From: Campylobacteraceae bacterium
GTDB lineage: Bacteria; Campylobacterota; Campylobacteria; Campylobacterales; Sulfurospirillaceae
Direction of reading: 5' to 3'
NCBI GenBank assembly: GCA_027011025.1
Contig: JALVAU010000088.1
Coordinates: 1-11,305, forward strand
DNA: 11,305 nucleotides
Both the position numbers and the translations under genes were made by a program. Below the pieces are notes generated by a model, which searched no databases, was not told where the DNA came from, and saw only the letters and a program-made list of their open reading frames with translations. The stretch's first letter is position 1. The number at the start of each line of letters is the position of its first letter. Positions 1 to 7,335 of the stretch are shown piece after piece.

Positions 1-514
1 TTCTTTGGAATTCACCTTGATAATTTCTCTCGCTATAGAGATTAACTTTTGGAATTCCTCCTCTCTTTGAGAAGATACTGAAGAGTTGTTCTATATTAAA
101 ATGTCTTTTGTCAAATGCTATAAATTCTTCAAAATCCAATGGATACAGATGTAATTTGTGAAAATTTTCTAGTTTTATTCTCCTATCGTCACTGCTTATA
201 ATTATCTCTTGTGTTTTCGGTGGGAAAAATGAAAAATCAAAATTTTCCAAAATCAATACTTTTATATTTTTTTTTACTATAAATTTTTTTAATTTTTTTT
301 CATCTATGCTGTTTGGATCAACTCTAATATCATCAAAATCAATATAAAGATACTCGTCTGAGTTAAAATTTTGTAGATAATCCACTATCAAATGGGTCTT
401 GCCTGATTTTCTTGGACCAAGCAAAAGAGTTTTTTTGCTCGTAATTCTAATTTTTCTATCGTAAAAAAAGCTATTTTTTAATTTTATATCATAAAGGGTC
501 TCTAGTAAAATCAT
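1..514 (-). CDS. AAA-family ATPase, AAA_14/DUF4143-like, N-terminal part (cut by window edge)
   Basis: An open frame read on the minus strand from an ATG at 514-512 to the window edge gives 171 residues without a stop. It has a Walker A P-loop at residues 33-40 (GPRKSGKT), a first strand 'YLYIDFDDIR' (55-64), a hydrophobic strand 'VLILEN' (86-91) where Walker B is expected, and 'LYPLDFEEF' (123-131) followed by 'RGGIP' (151-155). The last two match the pattern of AAA_14 ATPases with a C-terminal DUF4143 domain. The Walker B acidic pair normally read as DE is here E-N, so ATP hydrolysis may be weak. An in-frame stop at 532-530 leaves ATG 514 as the only normal start. The nearest purine-rich site (AAGGA, about 18 nt upstream) is too far for a good Shine-Dalgarno. 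Members of this family have varied, mostly unknown roles. The gene is divergent from the ribosomal operon and probably unrelated to it. Confidence 0.75.
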   Translation of the reverse strand, partial: MILLETLYDIKLKNSFFYDRKIRITSKKTLLLGPRKSGKTHLIVDYLQNFNSDEYLYIDFDDIRVDPNSIDEKKLKKFIVKKNIKVLILENFDFSFFPPKTQEIIISSDDRRIKLENFHKLHLYPLDFEEFIAFDKRHFNIEQLFSIFSKRGGIPKVNLYSERNYQGEFQR

Positions 515-586
515 AATACAATGATATTCTTATCCTTATTAAAAGGAAATAAAATTAGTTTAAAAAGAGTAAAATCCCCTAAATCA

Positions 587-615
587 TTGACTTTTAAGTG
601 ATTTTTTAGTACAAT
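587..615 (+). promoter_or_regulatory. Sigma70-type promoter of the S10-spc operon
   Basis: TTGACT at 587-592 (5 of 6 to the -35 consensus) is followed after exactly 17 bp by TACAAT at 610-615 (5 of 6 to TATAAT). Transcription would start near 621-623, leaving a leader of about 160 nt before rpsJ. It is the best promoter match I found upstream of the operon, and no comparable match was seen within it. In many Campylobacterota promoters the -35 box is weak, so this well-formed one fits a highly expressed operon. Confidence 0.7.
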
Positions 616-649
616 CTCGTTCCTTATTAGGTCATCACTGACTATTTTT

Positions 650-742
650 ATTCATTGACTGCTTTAGCAGTTAAAGCTATTTCTAGGCAACAGCCTAAGC
701 TTTAGTGCAATGAATTTAAAAGGGACTTTGTTCCTTTTAAAG
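650..742 (+). repeat. Structured element, copy 1 (before rpsJ)
   Basis: Copy 1 of an element found again at 9201-9261. Identical blocks are TAAGCTTTAGTG (696-707), GAATTTAA (712-719) and TTAAAG (737-742). The four variable bases CAAT (708-711) pair with ATTG (654-657). The hairpin after them (715-741, loop CTTTG) has a different stem sequence from copy 2 but the same position. The same orientation toward a downstream gene is kept in both copies. Confidence 0.6.
715..741 (+). other. 11-bp stem-loop in the rpsJ leader
   Basis: TTTAAAAGGGA (715-725) pairs with TTCCTTTTAAA (731-741), including one G-T wobble, around the five-base loop CTTTG. It ends 33 nt before the rpsJ ribosome binding site. 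The following bases (GAAAACAG) are not T-rich, so it is not a canonical intrinsic terminator. A T6 run at 769-774 lies 27 nt further on, too far to act with it. Confidence 0.6.
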
Positions 743-774
743 AAAACAGTTAGATAGGTGACAAGTTCTTTTTT

Positions 775-779
775 AGGGG
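775..779 (+). promoter_or_regulatory. Ribosome binding site fixing the rpsJ start
   Basis: AGGGG lies five bases before the ATG at 785. It supports that ATG over an in-frame alternative start at 758, which would add nine residues absent from S10 proteins. Confidence 0.75.
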
Positions 780-784
780 TAATT

Positions 785-1096
785 ATGGAAAAAATACGAC
801 TTAAACTCAAGGCACATGACCATAGAGTTTTAGACAGATCTGTTGCAGCAATTGTAGAAGCTGTTAAGCGAACTGGAGCTGAGATAAAAGGCCCAATTCC
901 TATGCCTACGAAGATAAAGCGCTATACAGTGCTTAAATCACCACATGTAAATAAAGATTCAAGAGAGCAATTTGAGATAAGAATTCATGCTCGTATGATA
1001 GATATCGTATCGGCAACTACCGATACTGTTGATTCATTGATGAAGCTTGACCTTGCACCTGAGGTGAATGTCGAAGTAAGAGCAATGGGTAAGTAG
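785..1096 (+). CDS. rpsJ: 30S ribosomal protein S10 (NusE)
   Basis: The 103-residue product is the normal length for S10. It carries the family patterns 'KLKAHDHR' near the N-terminus, '[14 protein letters not shown]' in the middle, and the highly conserved '[15 protein letters not shown]'. S10 sits in the head of the small subunit and, as NusE, also joins NusB and NusG in transcription antitermination and transcription-translation coupling. The start at 785 is chosen because it follows an AGGGG site and gives the standard '[10 protein letters not shown]' beginning. It is the first gene of the operon, downstream of a strong promoter and a structured leader, so signals acting on that leader would control the genes that follow. 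rplC begins about 10 nt after its stop. Confidence 0.98.
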   Translation: MEKIRLKLKAHDHRVLDRSVAAIVEAVKRTGAEIKGPIPMPTKIKRYTVLKSPHVNKDSREQFEIRIHARMIDIVSATTDTVDSLMKLDLAPEVNVEVRAMGK

Positions 1097-1101
1097 GGGA
1101 G
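1096..1101 (+). promoter_or_regulatory. Ribosome binding site deciding the rplC start
   Basis: GGGGAG overlaps the last base of the rpsJ stop codon. Two ATGs follow in tandem at 1104 and 1107. The second lies at a usable spacing of five bases, while the first is only two bases away, so 1107 is preferred. Confidence 0.6.
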
Positions 1102-1106
1102 TAATG

Positions 1107-1685
1107 ATGGAATATATAGTAGAAAAAATTGGAATGAGCAGAACCGTAGAAGTTCCTAGCATTCCTGTAACATTACTTAAGGTTGTAGAAGCAAAAGTTT
1201 GTGAGGTTGACACTGACAAAAGAGCTATTGTAGCTTATGCTAGTGGTAAAAAAATGAATCGAGCAATTGCTGGAAAGCAAAAAAAGTATAACTTAAGTGC
1301 ACAGTTTAATCGTTTCGTAACACTTAAAGTTTCAAATGAAGAAGCAGGCGATCTAGACATATCTGCGCTTAGTGATGTAAAAGTTGTAAAATCAACTTTT
1401 GATTCTAAAGGTAGAGGTTTCGCAGGTGTTATGAAGAGATATAATTTTGCTGGTGGTCCAGGAGGACATGGTAGCCGTTTTCATAGAGCTCCGGGTTCAA
1501 TCGGTAATGCAGAGTGGCCAGGTCGTGTTCAAAAAGGCAGAAGAATGCCAGGACACTATGGAAATGCTAAAACAACAGTTAAAAATGAAGTTCTCTCTTT
1601 TGACGCACAAAATGGTATATTGGTCGTTAAAGGACCGGTTCCTGGCGCAAATGGAGCACTTGGAAGAGTGAGGATAGTTAAATGA
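1107..1685 (+). CDS. rplC: 50S ribosomal protein L3
   Basis: The 192-residue product fits bacterial L3. Recognisable parts are '[15 protein letters not shown]' (about 100-114), '[12 protein letters not shown]' (122-133), '[16 protein letters not shown]' (138-153) and a C-terminal '[11 protein letters not shown]'. L3 binds 23S rRNA early in assembly and sends a long loop toward the peptidyl transferase centre. Where E. coli has 'GQNQTPG', with the glutamine (Q150) methylated by PrmB, this protein has 'GNAEWPG' with no glutamine, so that modification is not expected here. The start at 1107 is set by the GGGGAG site; ATG 1104 would add one methionine. The stop overlaps the rplD start as ATGA, suggesting coupled translation. 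Confidence 0.97.
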   Translation: MEYIVEKIGMSRTVEVPSIPVTLLKVVEAKVCEVDTDKRAIVAYASGKKMNRAIAGKQKKYNLSAQFNRFVTLKVSNEEAGDLDISALSDVKVVKSTFDSKGRGFAGVMKRYNFAGGPGGHGSRFHRAPGSIGNAEWPGRVQKGRRMPGHYGNAKTTVKNEVLSFDAQNGILVVKGPVPGANGALGRVRIVK

Positions 1686-2296
1686 GTAGTGCAATAGTAC
1701 TAAATGAGAAATTTGAAAATAGTGGAGAGTTGGCACTTCCTGAAAAATATGAAGATATAAACTCACACAACCTATACCTATATGTAAAATCATATCTAGC
1801 AAGTATTCGTGCAAATACTGCAAATACAAAGACTAGAGCCCAAGTGAGTGGTGGTGGTAAAAAACCATGGTCGCAAAAAGGTAAAGGTGGAGCTCGTGCT
1901 GGATCAAGTAGAAGTCCAATCTGGGTTGGCGGTGGTGTATCATTTGGACCAAAGTCAAATAGAAACTATGATCAAAAAGTAAATAAAAAACAGAAGAAAT
2001 TAGCACTTAGTTATGCCTTAAACGAAAAAGCTGCTGCAAATGCACTTTTTGTTACTGACTCTATAAGCATAGAATCAGGAAAGGCAAAAGATGCTGCTGC
2101 ATTGATAAAAACTTTGGGCGCTAGAGATGCCTTGATAGTAAAAGAGCTAGTAGATGAAAAAACATTTTTAGCGTTTAGAAATCTAAAGAATTGCTATCTT
2201 ATAGAAGCAAATGAGTTAAATGCTTATTTGACTACTGCATACTATACAGTAGTGATTGAAAAATCAATACTTGAAACAATAACAAAAGAGGGCTAA
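1682..2296 (+). CDS. rplD: 50S ribosomal protein L4
   Basis: The 204-residue product matches bacterial L4 (usually about 200-210). The diagnostic extended loop is '[20 protein letters not shown]' followed by '[20 protein letters not shown]', roughly residues 51-90; it lines the peptide exit tunnel. The C-terminal half is the globular Rossmann-like domain. In E. coli L4 also represses the S10 operon by binding its leader and causing transcription to stop; that activity is known from gammaproteobacteria and is only a possibility here. Its start codon overlaps the rplC stop (ATGA at 1682-1685). rplW follows after two bases. Confidence 0.97.
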   Translation: MSSAIVLNEKFENSGELALPEKYEDINSHNLYLYVKSYLASIRANTANTKTRAQVSGGGKKPWSQKGKGGARAGSSRSPIWVGGGVSFGPKSNRNYDQKVNKKQKKLALSYALNEKAAANALFVTDSISIESGKAKDAAALIKTLGARDALIVKELVDEKTFLAFRNLKNCYLIEANELNAYLTTAYYTVVIEKSILETITKEG

Positions 2297-2298
2297 TT

Positions 2299-2580
2299 AT
2301 GGCAGATATAACTGATATAAAAGCAATCCTTTATACTGAAAAGAGCTTGAGCCTTCAAGAAAATGGAACAGTTGTTATTCAAACATCAACAAGAATGACA
2401 AAAAATGGTCTAAAAGAAGTTTTAAGAGAGTATTTCGGTTTTACTCCACTCAAAATCAACTCTATGAGAGTTTTGGGAAAAGTAAAGAAATTTAAAGGAA
2501 TTGCCGGTAAAAGAAGTGATTCAAAAAAATTCTATGTTCAGCTACCTGAGGGTGCTAAACTAGAAAATCTGGAGGCGTAA
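2299..2580 (+). CDS. rplW: 50S ribosomal protein L23
   Basis: The 93-residue product is a usual length for L23. It begins '[16 protein letters not shown]', with the family's 'TEKS' motif, and has the tunnel-side section 'VNSMRVLGK'-like ('[15 protein letters not shown]') followed by '[11 protein letters not shown]'. L23 sits at the exit of the peptide tunnel and is the docking site for trigger factor and signal recognition particle. This is a fitting role in an operon that also encodes SecY and methionine aminopeptidase. The gene lies two bases after rplD and one base before rplB. Its 3' end contains the GGAGG (2571-2575) that serves rplB. Confidence 0.96.
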   Translation: MADITDIKAILYTEKSLSLQENGTVVIQTSTRMTKNGLKEVLREYFGFTPLKINSMRVLGKVKKFKGIAGKRSDSKKFYVQLPEGAKLENLEA

Positions 2581-2581
2581 T

Positions 2582-3412
2582 ATGGCAATAAAATCATATA
2601 AACCATATACCCCGAGTCGTAGATATGTAACTGGCTTGGATTCAAGCGATATTACAGCTAAGGCGAGTGTCCCGTCATTGTTAAAAAAACTCCCAGTAAG
2701 TGCCGGTAGAAATAACAATGGAAGAATAACATCTCGTCATAAGCAAGGTGGCGCCAAGCGTCTATATAGAATTATAGATTTTAAAAGAAGAAAGTTTGAC
2801 ATAGAAGGTACTGTAAGTGCTATTGAATATGATCCAAACAGAAACTGTCGTATAGCATTAATCACATATGCTGATGGAGAGAAAAGATATATAATTCAGC
2901 CTTCAGGTCTTAAAGTTGGAGATATAGTCCAATCTGCTGAAGCTGGACTTGATATTAAGCCTGGCAATGCTATGAAGATGAAAAATATTCCAGTCGGTAC
3001 TATCATCCATAATATCGAGATGAAACCGGGACATGGTGCACAGATGGCAAGAAGTGCCGGTGGATATGCTCAACTTATGGGTAAAGAAGAGAAGTATGTA
3101 GTTCTTAGACTTCCTAGCGGTGAGATGAGACAAGTTTTAAGCGAATGTATGGCAACAGTTGGAACAGTTGGATGTGAAGATTGGGCAAATGTTGTTATCG
3201 GTAAAGCCGGTCGTAATCGCCACAGAGGGATTCGTCCTCAAACAAGAGGTAGTGCTATGAACCCAGTTGATCACCCGCATGGTGGTGGTGAAGGTAAAAA
3301 GAATTCAGGTCGTCACCCAGTTACTCCTTGGGGTAAACCAACTAAGGGTGCTAAGACTCGTAGAAAAAAAGCGAGTGATAAACTGATTATTTCTAGAAGA
3401 AAAGGAAAATAG
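2582..3412 (+). CDS. rplB: 50S ribosomal protein L2
   Basis: The 276-residue product is full-length L2. The N-terminal '[12 protein letters not shown]', the OB-fold region with '[16 protein letters not shown]' (52-67), the SH3-like part '[22 protein letters not shown]' in outline (139-160) and the C-terminal '[15 protein letters not shown]' (226-240) are all present. His231 corresponds to the conserved histidine (H229 in E. coli) next to the peptidyl transferase centre. L2 is needed for subunit joining and tRNA binding. The GGAGG before its ATG lies inside the end of rplW. The rpsS start follows immediately after its TAG stop with no spacer. Confidence 0.98.
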   Translation: MAIKSYKPYTPSRRYVTGLDSSDITAKASVPSLLKKLPVSAGRNNNGRITSRHKQGGAKRLYRIIDFKRRKFDIEGTVSAIEYDPNRNCRIALITYADGEKRYIIQPSGLKVGDIVQSAEAGLDIKPGNAMKMKNIPVGTIIHNIEMKPGHGAQMARSAGGYAQLMGKEEKYVVLRLPSGEMRQVLSECMATVGTVGCEDWANVVIGKAGRNRHRGIRPQTRGSAMNPVDHPHGGGEGKKNSGRHPVTPWGKPTKGAKTRRKKASDKLIISRRKGK

Positions 3413-3694
3413 ATGGCAAGAAGTCTAAAAAAAGGTCCTTTCGTAGATTCTCACTTGGCAAAAAAAGTCGAAGTTGCAAAAGCAGCTAACTCTAACAAGC
3501 CTATAAAAACTTGGTCAAGAAGAAGTACTATTACTCCTGATATGATCGGATTGACATTTAATGTACACAATGGAAGAAATTTTGTTCCGGTATATATAAC
3601 AGAGAATCATGTTGGATATAAAATGGGTGAATTTTCTCCTACAAGAACATTTAAAGGCCACAAGGGCTCTGTTCAGAAGAAAATTGGTAAGTAG
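3413..3694 (+). CDS. rpsS: 30S ribosomal protein S19
   Basis: The 93-residue product has the standard S19 opening '[15 protein letters not shown]', the central '[16 protein letters not shown]' and the ending '[15 protein letters not shown]'. S19 forms a complex with S13 in the small-subunit head and contacts the A-site region and the inter-subunit bridge. The ATG directly abuts the rplB stop. An AAGGA site lies in the last codons of rplB. Length and sequence are ordinary. rplV follows after eight bases. Confidence 0.98.
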   Translation: MARSLKKGPFVDSHLAKKVEVAKAANSNKPIKTWSRRSTITPDMIGLTFNVHNGRNFVPVYITENHVGYKMGEFSPTRTFKGHKGSVQKKIGK

Positions 3695-3702
3695 GAGTAG
3701 TT

Positions 3703-4035
3703 ATGAGTAAAGCAGTATTAAAATTTATAAGATTATCTCCTACAAAAGCAAGGCTAATAGCAAGAGAAGTACAGGGAATGAACGCTGAAATTGCACTAGC
3801 AAGATTAGAGTTTACGCCGAATAAAGCTGCTCGCGTTATCTCCAAGGTGATAGCATCAGCTGTAGCAAATGGTGGTTATGAACCAGAAGAAGTTATTATA
3901 TCTTCTTGTCGTGTTGACGCTGGTCCTGTACTTAAAAGATTTAGACCAAGAGCAAGAGGAAGTGCAAGTGGAATTAGAAAACCTACTTCACATGTGATGG
4001 TTGAAGTTAGCGAAGCTGCAAAGAAGGAAGACTAA
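3703..4035 (+). CDS. rplV: 50S ribosomal protein L22
   Basis: The 110-residue product matches L22: '[20 protein letters not shown]' near the start, then '[21 protein letters not shown]' in outline, and the tunnel hairpin '[19 protein letters not shown]' followed by '[16 protein letters not shown]'. The beta-hairpin reaches into the peptide exit tunnel, where in other bacteria mutations give macrolide resistance. Nothing unusual is visible in the hairpin. An AGGAG (3693-3697) overlapping the rpsS stop serves as its ribosome binding site. rpsC starts one base after its TAA. Confidence 0.97.
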   Translation: MSKAVLKFIRLSPTKARLIAREVQGMNAEIALARLEFTPNKAARVISKVIASAVANGGYEPEEVIISSCRVDAGPVLKRFRPRARGSASGIRKPTSHVMVEVSEAAKKED

Positions 4036-4036
4036 G

Positions 4037-4729
4037 ATGGGTCAAAAAGTAAATCCAATTGGTTTAAGACTTGGAATCAATAGAAATTGGGATTCAAGAT
4101 GGTATCCGGGTGTAAATATGGCAGCAAATATCGGTGAAGATTATAAGATAAGAACTTTTTTAAAGAAAGAACTCTATTATGCCGGTGTTAGTCAAATTAT
4201 CATCGAAAGAACCGCAAAAAAACTTAGAGTTACAGTTGTTGCGGCTCGTCCGGGAATCATCATAGGTAAAAAGGGTGCAGATATTGAAAAGCTTAGAGTT
4301 AAACTAAATAAGCTTATCGGTAAAGATGTAAATGTAAATATCAAAGAAGAGAGAAAAGCACAAGCTTCAGCTCAACTAGCAGCAGAAAATGTTGCGATGC
4401 AATTAGAGAGAAGAGTTGCATTTAGAAGAGCTATGAAAAAAGTTATCCAAGGTGCTCAAAAATCTGGTGCAAAGGGTATAAAAATATCAGTTGCCGGAAG
4501 ATTGGGTGGTGCAGAGATGGCAAGAACTGAGTGGTATCTTGAAGGAAGAGTTCCTCTTCATACACTAAGAGCCAAGATTGATTATGGTTTCGCAGAAGCT
4601 CATACAACTTACGGTATTATTGGTGTAAAAGTATGGATATTTAAAGGTGAAGTTTTAAGCAAGGGTGTTCCAGCTGAAAAGGCTGAGCCACGAGAGCCTA
4701 GAAAACCAAGAAGAAGAGGTAGAAACTAA
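4037..4729 (+). CDS. rpsC: 30S ribosomal protein S3
   Basis: The 230-residue product begins with the near-invariant '[14 protein letters not shown]', which fixes the start at 4037 rather than an in-frame ATG at 4001. A type II KH domain is visible, with the GXXG loop GKKG at residues 77-80 within '[15 protein letters not shown]'. The C-terminal S3 domain contains '[18 protein letters not shown]' and '[20 protein letters not shown]'. The tail is rich in arginine, lysine and proline. S3 lies at the mRNA entry channel, contributes to mRNA helicase activity and binds S10 and S14. It follows rplV by one base and overlaps rplP by one base (TAATG). Confidence 0.98.
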   Translation: MGQKVNPIGLRLGINRNWDSRWYPGVNMAANIGEDYKIRTFLKKELYYAGVSQIIIERTAKKLRVTVVAARPGIIIGKKGADIEKLRVKLNKLIGKDVNVNIKEERKAQASAQLAAENVAMQLERRVAFRRAMKKVIQGAQKSGAKGIKISVAGRLGGAEMARTEWYLEGRVPLHTLRAKIDYGFAEAHTTYGIIGVKVWIFKGEVLSKGVPAEKAEPREPRKPRRRGRN

Positions 4730-5154
4730 TGTTAATGCCAAAAAGAACAAAATATAAAAAGCAGATGAAGGGTCGTAATCGCGGTAAATCTTTCAGAGGC
4801 AATACTATTGCTTTTGGAGAGATTGCACTTAAAGCAATTGAAGCCGGCAGGATTGATTCTCGCCAGATTGAAGCGGCTAGAATTGCGATGACTAGAAAAG
4901 TAAATAGACAAGCAAAGACTTGGATAAGAGTATTCCCTGATAAACCTTTGACAGCAAAGCCACTAGAGACTAGGATGGGTAAAGGTAAAGGACCTGTTGA
5001 TAGATGGGTTATGAATATAAAGCCGGGTCGTATAGTTTATGAGATGGCAGGAGTCAGTGAAGAGCTTGCAAGAGCAGCTTTAACTCTAGCTATGCACAAA
5101 CTTCCATTTAAAACAAAAATTATAACTAAAGAGAGCGAAAATGAAGTATATTGA
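4729..5154 (+). CDS. rplP: 50S ribosomal protein L16
   Basis: The 141-residue product opens '[19 protein letters not shown]', the usual L16 start, and carries '[14 protein letters not shown]', '[20 protein letters not shown]', '[17 protein letters not shown]' and '[19 protein letters not shown]'. L16 organises the A-site side of the large subunit and is among the last proteins to join. An internal ATG at 4735 is possible, but the 4729 start gives the conserved MLMPKR and overlaps the rpsC stop by one base. Its last 14 bases overlap the rpmC start in another frame, an unusually long overlap for this operon. Confidence 0.98.
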   Translation: MLMPKRTKYKKQMKGRNRGKSFRGNTIAFGEIALKAIEAGRIDSRQIEAARIAMTRKVNRQAKTWIRVFPDKPLTAKPLETRMGKGKGPVDRWVMNIKPGRIVYEMAGVSEELARAALTLAMHKLPFKTKIITKESENEVY

Positions 5155-5329
5155 TTTAAAAGAGAAAAATGCTTCAGAACTTTTGGAGTTATTAAAAGAG
5201 AAAAAGGTTCTTCTGTTTACAGTAAAACAGAAATTAAAAACAATGCAACTAACTAATCCAAATGAGTTAAGAGAAGTTAGAAGAGATATTGCGCGTATTA
5301 ATACGGCTATTTCCGCTCAAAATAAGTAA
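5141..5329 (+). CDS. rpmC: 50S ribosomal protein L29
   Basis: The 62-residue product fits L29, a two-helix antiparallel hairpin. The visible pattern is '[20 protein letters not shown]', then '[21 protein letters not shown]' in outline, and '[16 protein letters not shown]'. The '[16 protein letters not shown]' pattern is typical. L29 sits near the tunnel exit beside L23. The ATG lies inside the last codons of rplP, giving a 14-bp overlap, and the AAAGAGAG just upstream lies in rplP coding sequence. rpsQ follows after 13 bases. Confidence 0.96.
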   Translation: MKYIDLKEKNASELLELLKEKKVLLFTVKQKLKTMQLTNPNELREVRRDIARINTAISAQNK

Positions 5330-5342
5330 TTAAGGGTAAGTA

Positions 5343-5594
5343 ATGGCTTTAAAAAGAGAGATTCAAGGCGTAGTTGTACAAAAGGCTGGTGAAAAAACAG
5401 CTACTATTTTGGTTGAAAGAAGAGTAATGCACCCGCGATATCGCAAGTTCGTTAAACGATTCAAAAAATACCTTGTACACGATGAAAAAAATCAAGTAAA
5501 AGCAGGCGACGAAATAATCGCTATAGAGTGCAGACCACTATCTAAAAATAAATCTTTTAGATTAAAAGAAATCGTATCTGTAGGAGTTGAGTAA
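5343..5594 (+). CDS. rpsQ: 30S ribosomal protein S17
   Basis: The 83-residue product is a normal S17, an OB-fold primary binder of 16S rRNA. Family motifs are '[20 protein letters not shown]', '[20 protein letters not shown]' in outline, '[22 protein letters not shown]' in outline and 'KSFRLKEIV'. S17 is one of the proteins that starts assembly of the small-subunit body. A GGG-containing site (TTAAGGGTAAGTA) precedes the ATG. The stop overlaps the rplN start by one base (TAATG), consistent with coupled translation. Confidence 0.97.
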   Translation: MALKREIQGVVVQKAGEKTATILVERRVMHPRYRKFVKRFKKYLVHDEKNQVKAGDEIIAIECRPLSKNKSFRLKEIVSVGVE

Positions 5595-5962
5595 TGATTC
5601 AAAGTTTTACTAGACTCAAAGTTGCTGACAATACCGGTGCAAAAGAGATTATGTGTATAAAAGTATTGGGCGGCAGTAAGAGAAGATATGCAAGTGTTGG
5701 TGATGTTATCGTAGCTTCTGTAAAGAAAGCGATACCAACTGCAAAGGTTAAAAAAGGTCAAGTTGTAAAAGCTGTTATTGTTAGAACTAAAAAAGAGATT
5801 CAAAGAGAAAATGGATCTTTAATTAGATTTGATGAAAATGCTGCGGTTATACTTGATAGTAAAAAAGAGCCTATGGGAACAAGAATTTTTGGACCTGTAA
5901 GTCGTGAAGTAAGATATGCAAACTTTATGAAGATTGTATCACTTGCTCCGGAGGTACTATAA
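5594..5962 (+). CDS. rplN: 50S ribosomal protein L14
   Basis: The 122-residue product has exactly the common L14 length. It opens '[20 protein letters not shown]' and includes '[19 protein letters not shown]', '[17 protein letters not shown]' and '[13 protein letters not shown]'. L14 makes an inter-subunit bridge with 16S rRNA and is the target of the silencing factor RsfS in other bacteria. The gene overlaps rpsQ by one base upstream and rplX by one base downstream, both as TAATG. Confidence 0.98.
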   Translation: MIQSFTRLKVADNTGAKEIMCIKVLGGSKRRYASVGDVIVASVKKAIPTAKVKKGQVVKAVIVRTKKEIQRENGSLIRFDENAAVILDSKKEPMGTRIFGPVSREVRYANFMKIVSLAPEVL

Positions 5963-6198
5963 TGTCAGTTAAATTTAAAATCAAAAAAGGTGATAGTGTA
6001 AAGATTATTGCCGGAGATGATAAGGGTAAAGTCGCAAAAGTTACTAAAGTTCTTCCAAAAAGTTCTCAAGTAATTGTTGAGGGTTGCAAGATAGTTAAAA
6101 AAGCTATCAAGCCTGATGACAATCACCCAAAAGGTGGATTTGTAAACAAAGAGATGCCAATCCATATCTCAAATGTGCAAAAAGTTGAGGGTGAGTGA
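5962..6198 (+). CDS. rplX: 50S ribosomal protein L24
   Basis: The 78-residue product is a short-form L24; E. coli L24 is about 104 residues. Visible is the KOW motif near the N-terminus, '[20 protein letters not shown]', followed by '[17 protein letters not shown]' and '[19 protein letters not shown]'. L24 is one of the two proteins that start large-subunit assembly. The start overlaps the rplN stop (TAATG) and the stop overlaps the rplE start (TGATG). A GGAGG at about 5949-5953, inside the end of rplN, serves as its ribosome binding site. Confidence 0.96.
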   Translation: MSVKFKIKKGDSVKIIAGDDKGKVAKVTKVLPKSSQVIVEGCKIVKKAIKPDDNHPKGGFVNKEMPIHISNVQKVEGE

Positions 6199-6743
6199 TG
6201 AATAGATTAAAAGCAAGATACAGTGCAGAAATCAAAGAAGCATTAGTAAAAGAGTTTGATATAAAAAACCCTATGTTGATACCTGCGATTGAGAAAGTTG
6301 TTATTAGTGTTGGTGCCGGTGAAGAGGGAAAAGATAATAAAATTATTCAAAATATAGTTGATACTATCTCTTTAATAGCAGGACAAAAAGCTGTAACAAC
6401 AGTAGCTAAAAAATCAGTAGCAGGTTTTAAAGTAAGAGAAGGATATCCTGTTGGTGTAAAAGTTACACTAAGAGATGAGAGAATGTATGCGTTTTTAGAT
6501 AAATTGATAGCAGTCGCACTTCCTCGTGTAAAGGATTTCCGTGGTCTTCCAAGAAATGGATTTGATGGTAGAGCAAACTATAACTTTGGATTAGATGAGC
6601 AGTTAATGTTTCCTGAGGTAGAGTATGATGATATACTTAAAACTCATGGTATGAACATTACAATTGTAACAACAGCCGGTGATGACAAGCAAGCATATAA
6701 GCTTCTTGAGCTAATCGGGCTACCATTCGCAAAGGGTCGTTAA
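6198..6743 (+). CDS. rplE: 50S ribosomal protein L5
   Basis: The 181-residue product is a normal L5. Typical patterns are '[17 protein letters not shown]', '[20 protein letters not shown]', '[22 protein letters not shown]' in outline, '[19 protein letters not shown]' and '[12 protein letters not shown]'. L5 binds 5S rRNA with L18 and contacts the P-site tRNA. The ATG at 6198 overlaps the rplX TGA by one base. A GTG three bases earlier is possible but less likely. In E. coli S8 represses this part of the operon by binding near the rplX-rplE junction; I see no clear copy of that rRNA-like site here. Confidence 0.97.
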   Translation: MNRLKARYSAEIKEALVKEFDIKNPMLIPAIEKVVISVGAGEEGKDNKIIQNIVDTISLIAGQKAVTTVAKKSVAGFKVREGYPVGVKVTLRDERMYAFLDKLIAVALPRVKDFRGLPRNGFDGRANYNFGLDEQLMFPEVEYDDILKTHGMNITIVTTAGDDKQAYKLLELIGLPFAKGR

Positions 6744-6744
6744 A

Positions 6745-6930
6745 ATGGCAAAGAAATCAATGATAGCTAAGGCAAATAGAAAAGCCAAGTTTAGTACAAG
6801 AGCATACACTAGATGTCAAATTTGTGGTCGTCCGCATTCTGTTTATAGAGATTTTGGTATATGTAGAATTTGCCTGAGAAAAATGGCAAATGAGGGTCTG
6901 ATTCCAGGACTCAAAAAAGCAAGTTGGTAA
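6745..6930 (+). CDS. rpsN: 30S ribosomal protein S14, zinc-binding type
   Basis: The 61-residue product is the short S14 form. Cys24, Cys27, Cys40 and Cys43 ('CQIC' ... 'CRIC') make a CXXC-X12-CXXC zinc ribbon, so this is the C+ type rather than the longer zinc-free form. The C-terminal '[18 protein letters not shown]' is typical of the family. S14 binds 16S rRNA in the head beside S3 and S10. It begins one base after rplE stops. Under zinc limitation some bacteria swap this type for a zinc-free paralogue; no such gene is in the window. Confidence 0.98.
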   Translation: MAKKSMIAKANRKAKFSTRAYTRCQICGRPHSVYRDFGICRICLRKMANEGLIPGLKKASW

Positions 6931-6939
6931 GGAAATATA

Positions 6940-7335
6940 ATGATAAATGATCTCGTAGCAGATTCTATAACAAGAATTAGAAATGCAGCCATGAGAAAAT
7001 TGGATGTTACTACGCTTATGCACTCAAAACTTGTAGAGGCTGTTATGGTTGTATTCCAGAACAAAGGCTATATAGAAAGTTTTAATGTTGTAGAAGATGG
7101 TAACAAAAAATTTATAAAAGTTGTGATTAAGTATGACAACAGTGGTAAAAGTGTTATAACAGAAGTGAAAAGAATATCAAAGCCTGGTAGAAGAGTCTAC
7201 AAAGGTAAAGATGAGATAAAGCGCTTCAAAAATGGTTATGGAACGATAGTAGTTAGTACATCAAAAGGTGTACTTAGTAACGAAGAAGCACACAAGGCAA
7301 ATGTCGGTGGCGAACTTCTTTGTAGTATTTGGTAA
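6940..7335 (+). CDS. rpsH: 30S ribosomal protein S8
   Basis: The 131-residue product has the S8 opening '[20 protein letters not shown]', a middle section '[20 protein letters not shown]' and the C-terminal signature '[20 protein letters not shown]' followed by '[19 protein letters not shown]'. S8 is a primary binder of 16S rRNA helix 21 and, in E. coli, the translational repressor of the spc operon. The only non-trivial spacer inside the ribosomal gene run, 73 bases, follows this gene; all other gaps before it are 13 nt or less. A weak AAGGA-like site precedes the ATG. Confidence 0.98.
   Translation: MINDLVADSITRIRNAAMRKLDVTTLMHSKLVEAVMVVFQNKGYIESFNVVEDGNKKFIKVVIKYDNSGKSVITEVKRISKPGRRVYKGKDEIKRFKNGYGTIVVSTSKGVLSNEEAHKANVGGELLCSIW

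Larger units (their letters stand above)
622..784 (+). promoter_or_regulatory. Structured 5' leader of the rpsJ operon
   Basis: This untranslated stretch can fold into several stem-loops. An outer stem ATTCATTG (650-657) with CAATGAAT (708-715) encloses a small hairpin ACTGC-TTTA-GCAGT (658-671) and a longer one. The longer one pairs TTAAAGCT (671-678) with AGCTTTAG (698-705) and TAGGC (684-688) with GCCTA (693-697), with a five-base bulge on the 5' side. A separate 11-bp hairpin follows at 715-741. The small hairpin can also extend to 8 bp (655-674), which would compete with the outer stem. None of these is followed directly by a T-run, so they do not look like terminators. In gammaproteobacteria L4 represses the S10 operon through its leader; whether this leader works that way is unknown. 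Confidence 0.55.

Noticed and set aside
655..683. Second promoter using TTGACT at 655-660
   Set aside because: At 17 bp spacing the -10 position reads TATTTC, a poor match, and the region is better explained by RNA stems.
710..757. A 15-codon reading frame (MNLKGTLFLLKKTVR) in the rpsJ leader that spans the hairpin
   Set aside because: No ribosome binding site precedes it, and the ATG is changed to AGG in the matching copy before secY, so it is probably chance.
715..774. Attenuator made of the 11-bp leader hairpin and the T6 run at 769-774
   Set aside because: There are 27 bases between hairpin and T-run, too far for intrinsic termination, and no closer hairpin was found.
1497..1829. Long minus-strand open frames opposite the ribosomal genes (also 5492-5803 and 8215-8715)
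   Set aside because: They lie fully opposite well-conserved ribosomal protein genes, show no recognisable domains, and look like mirror-frame artefacts.
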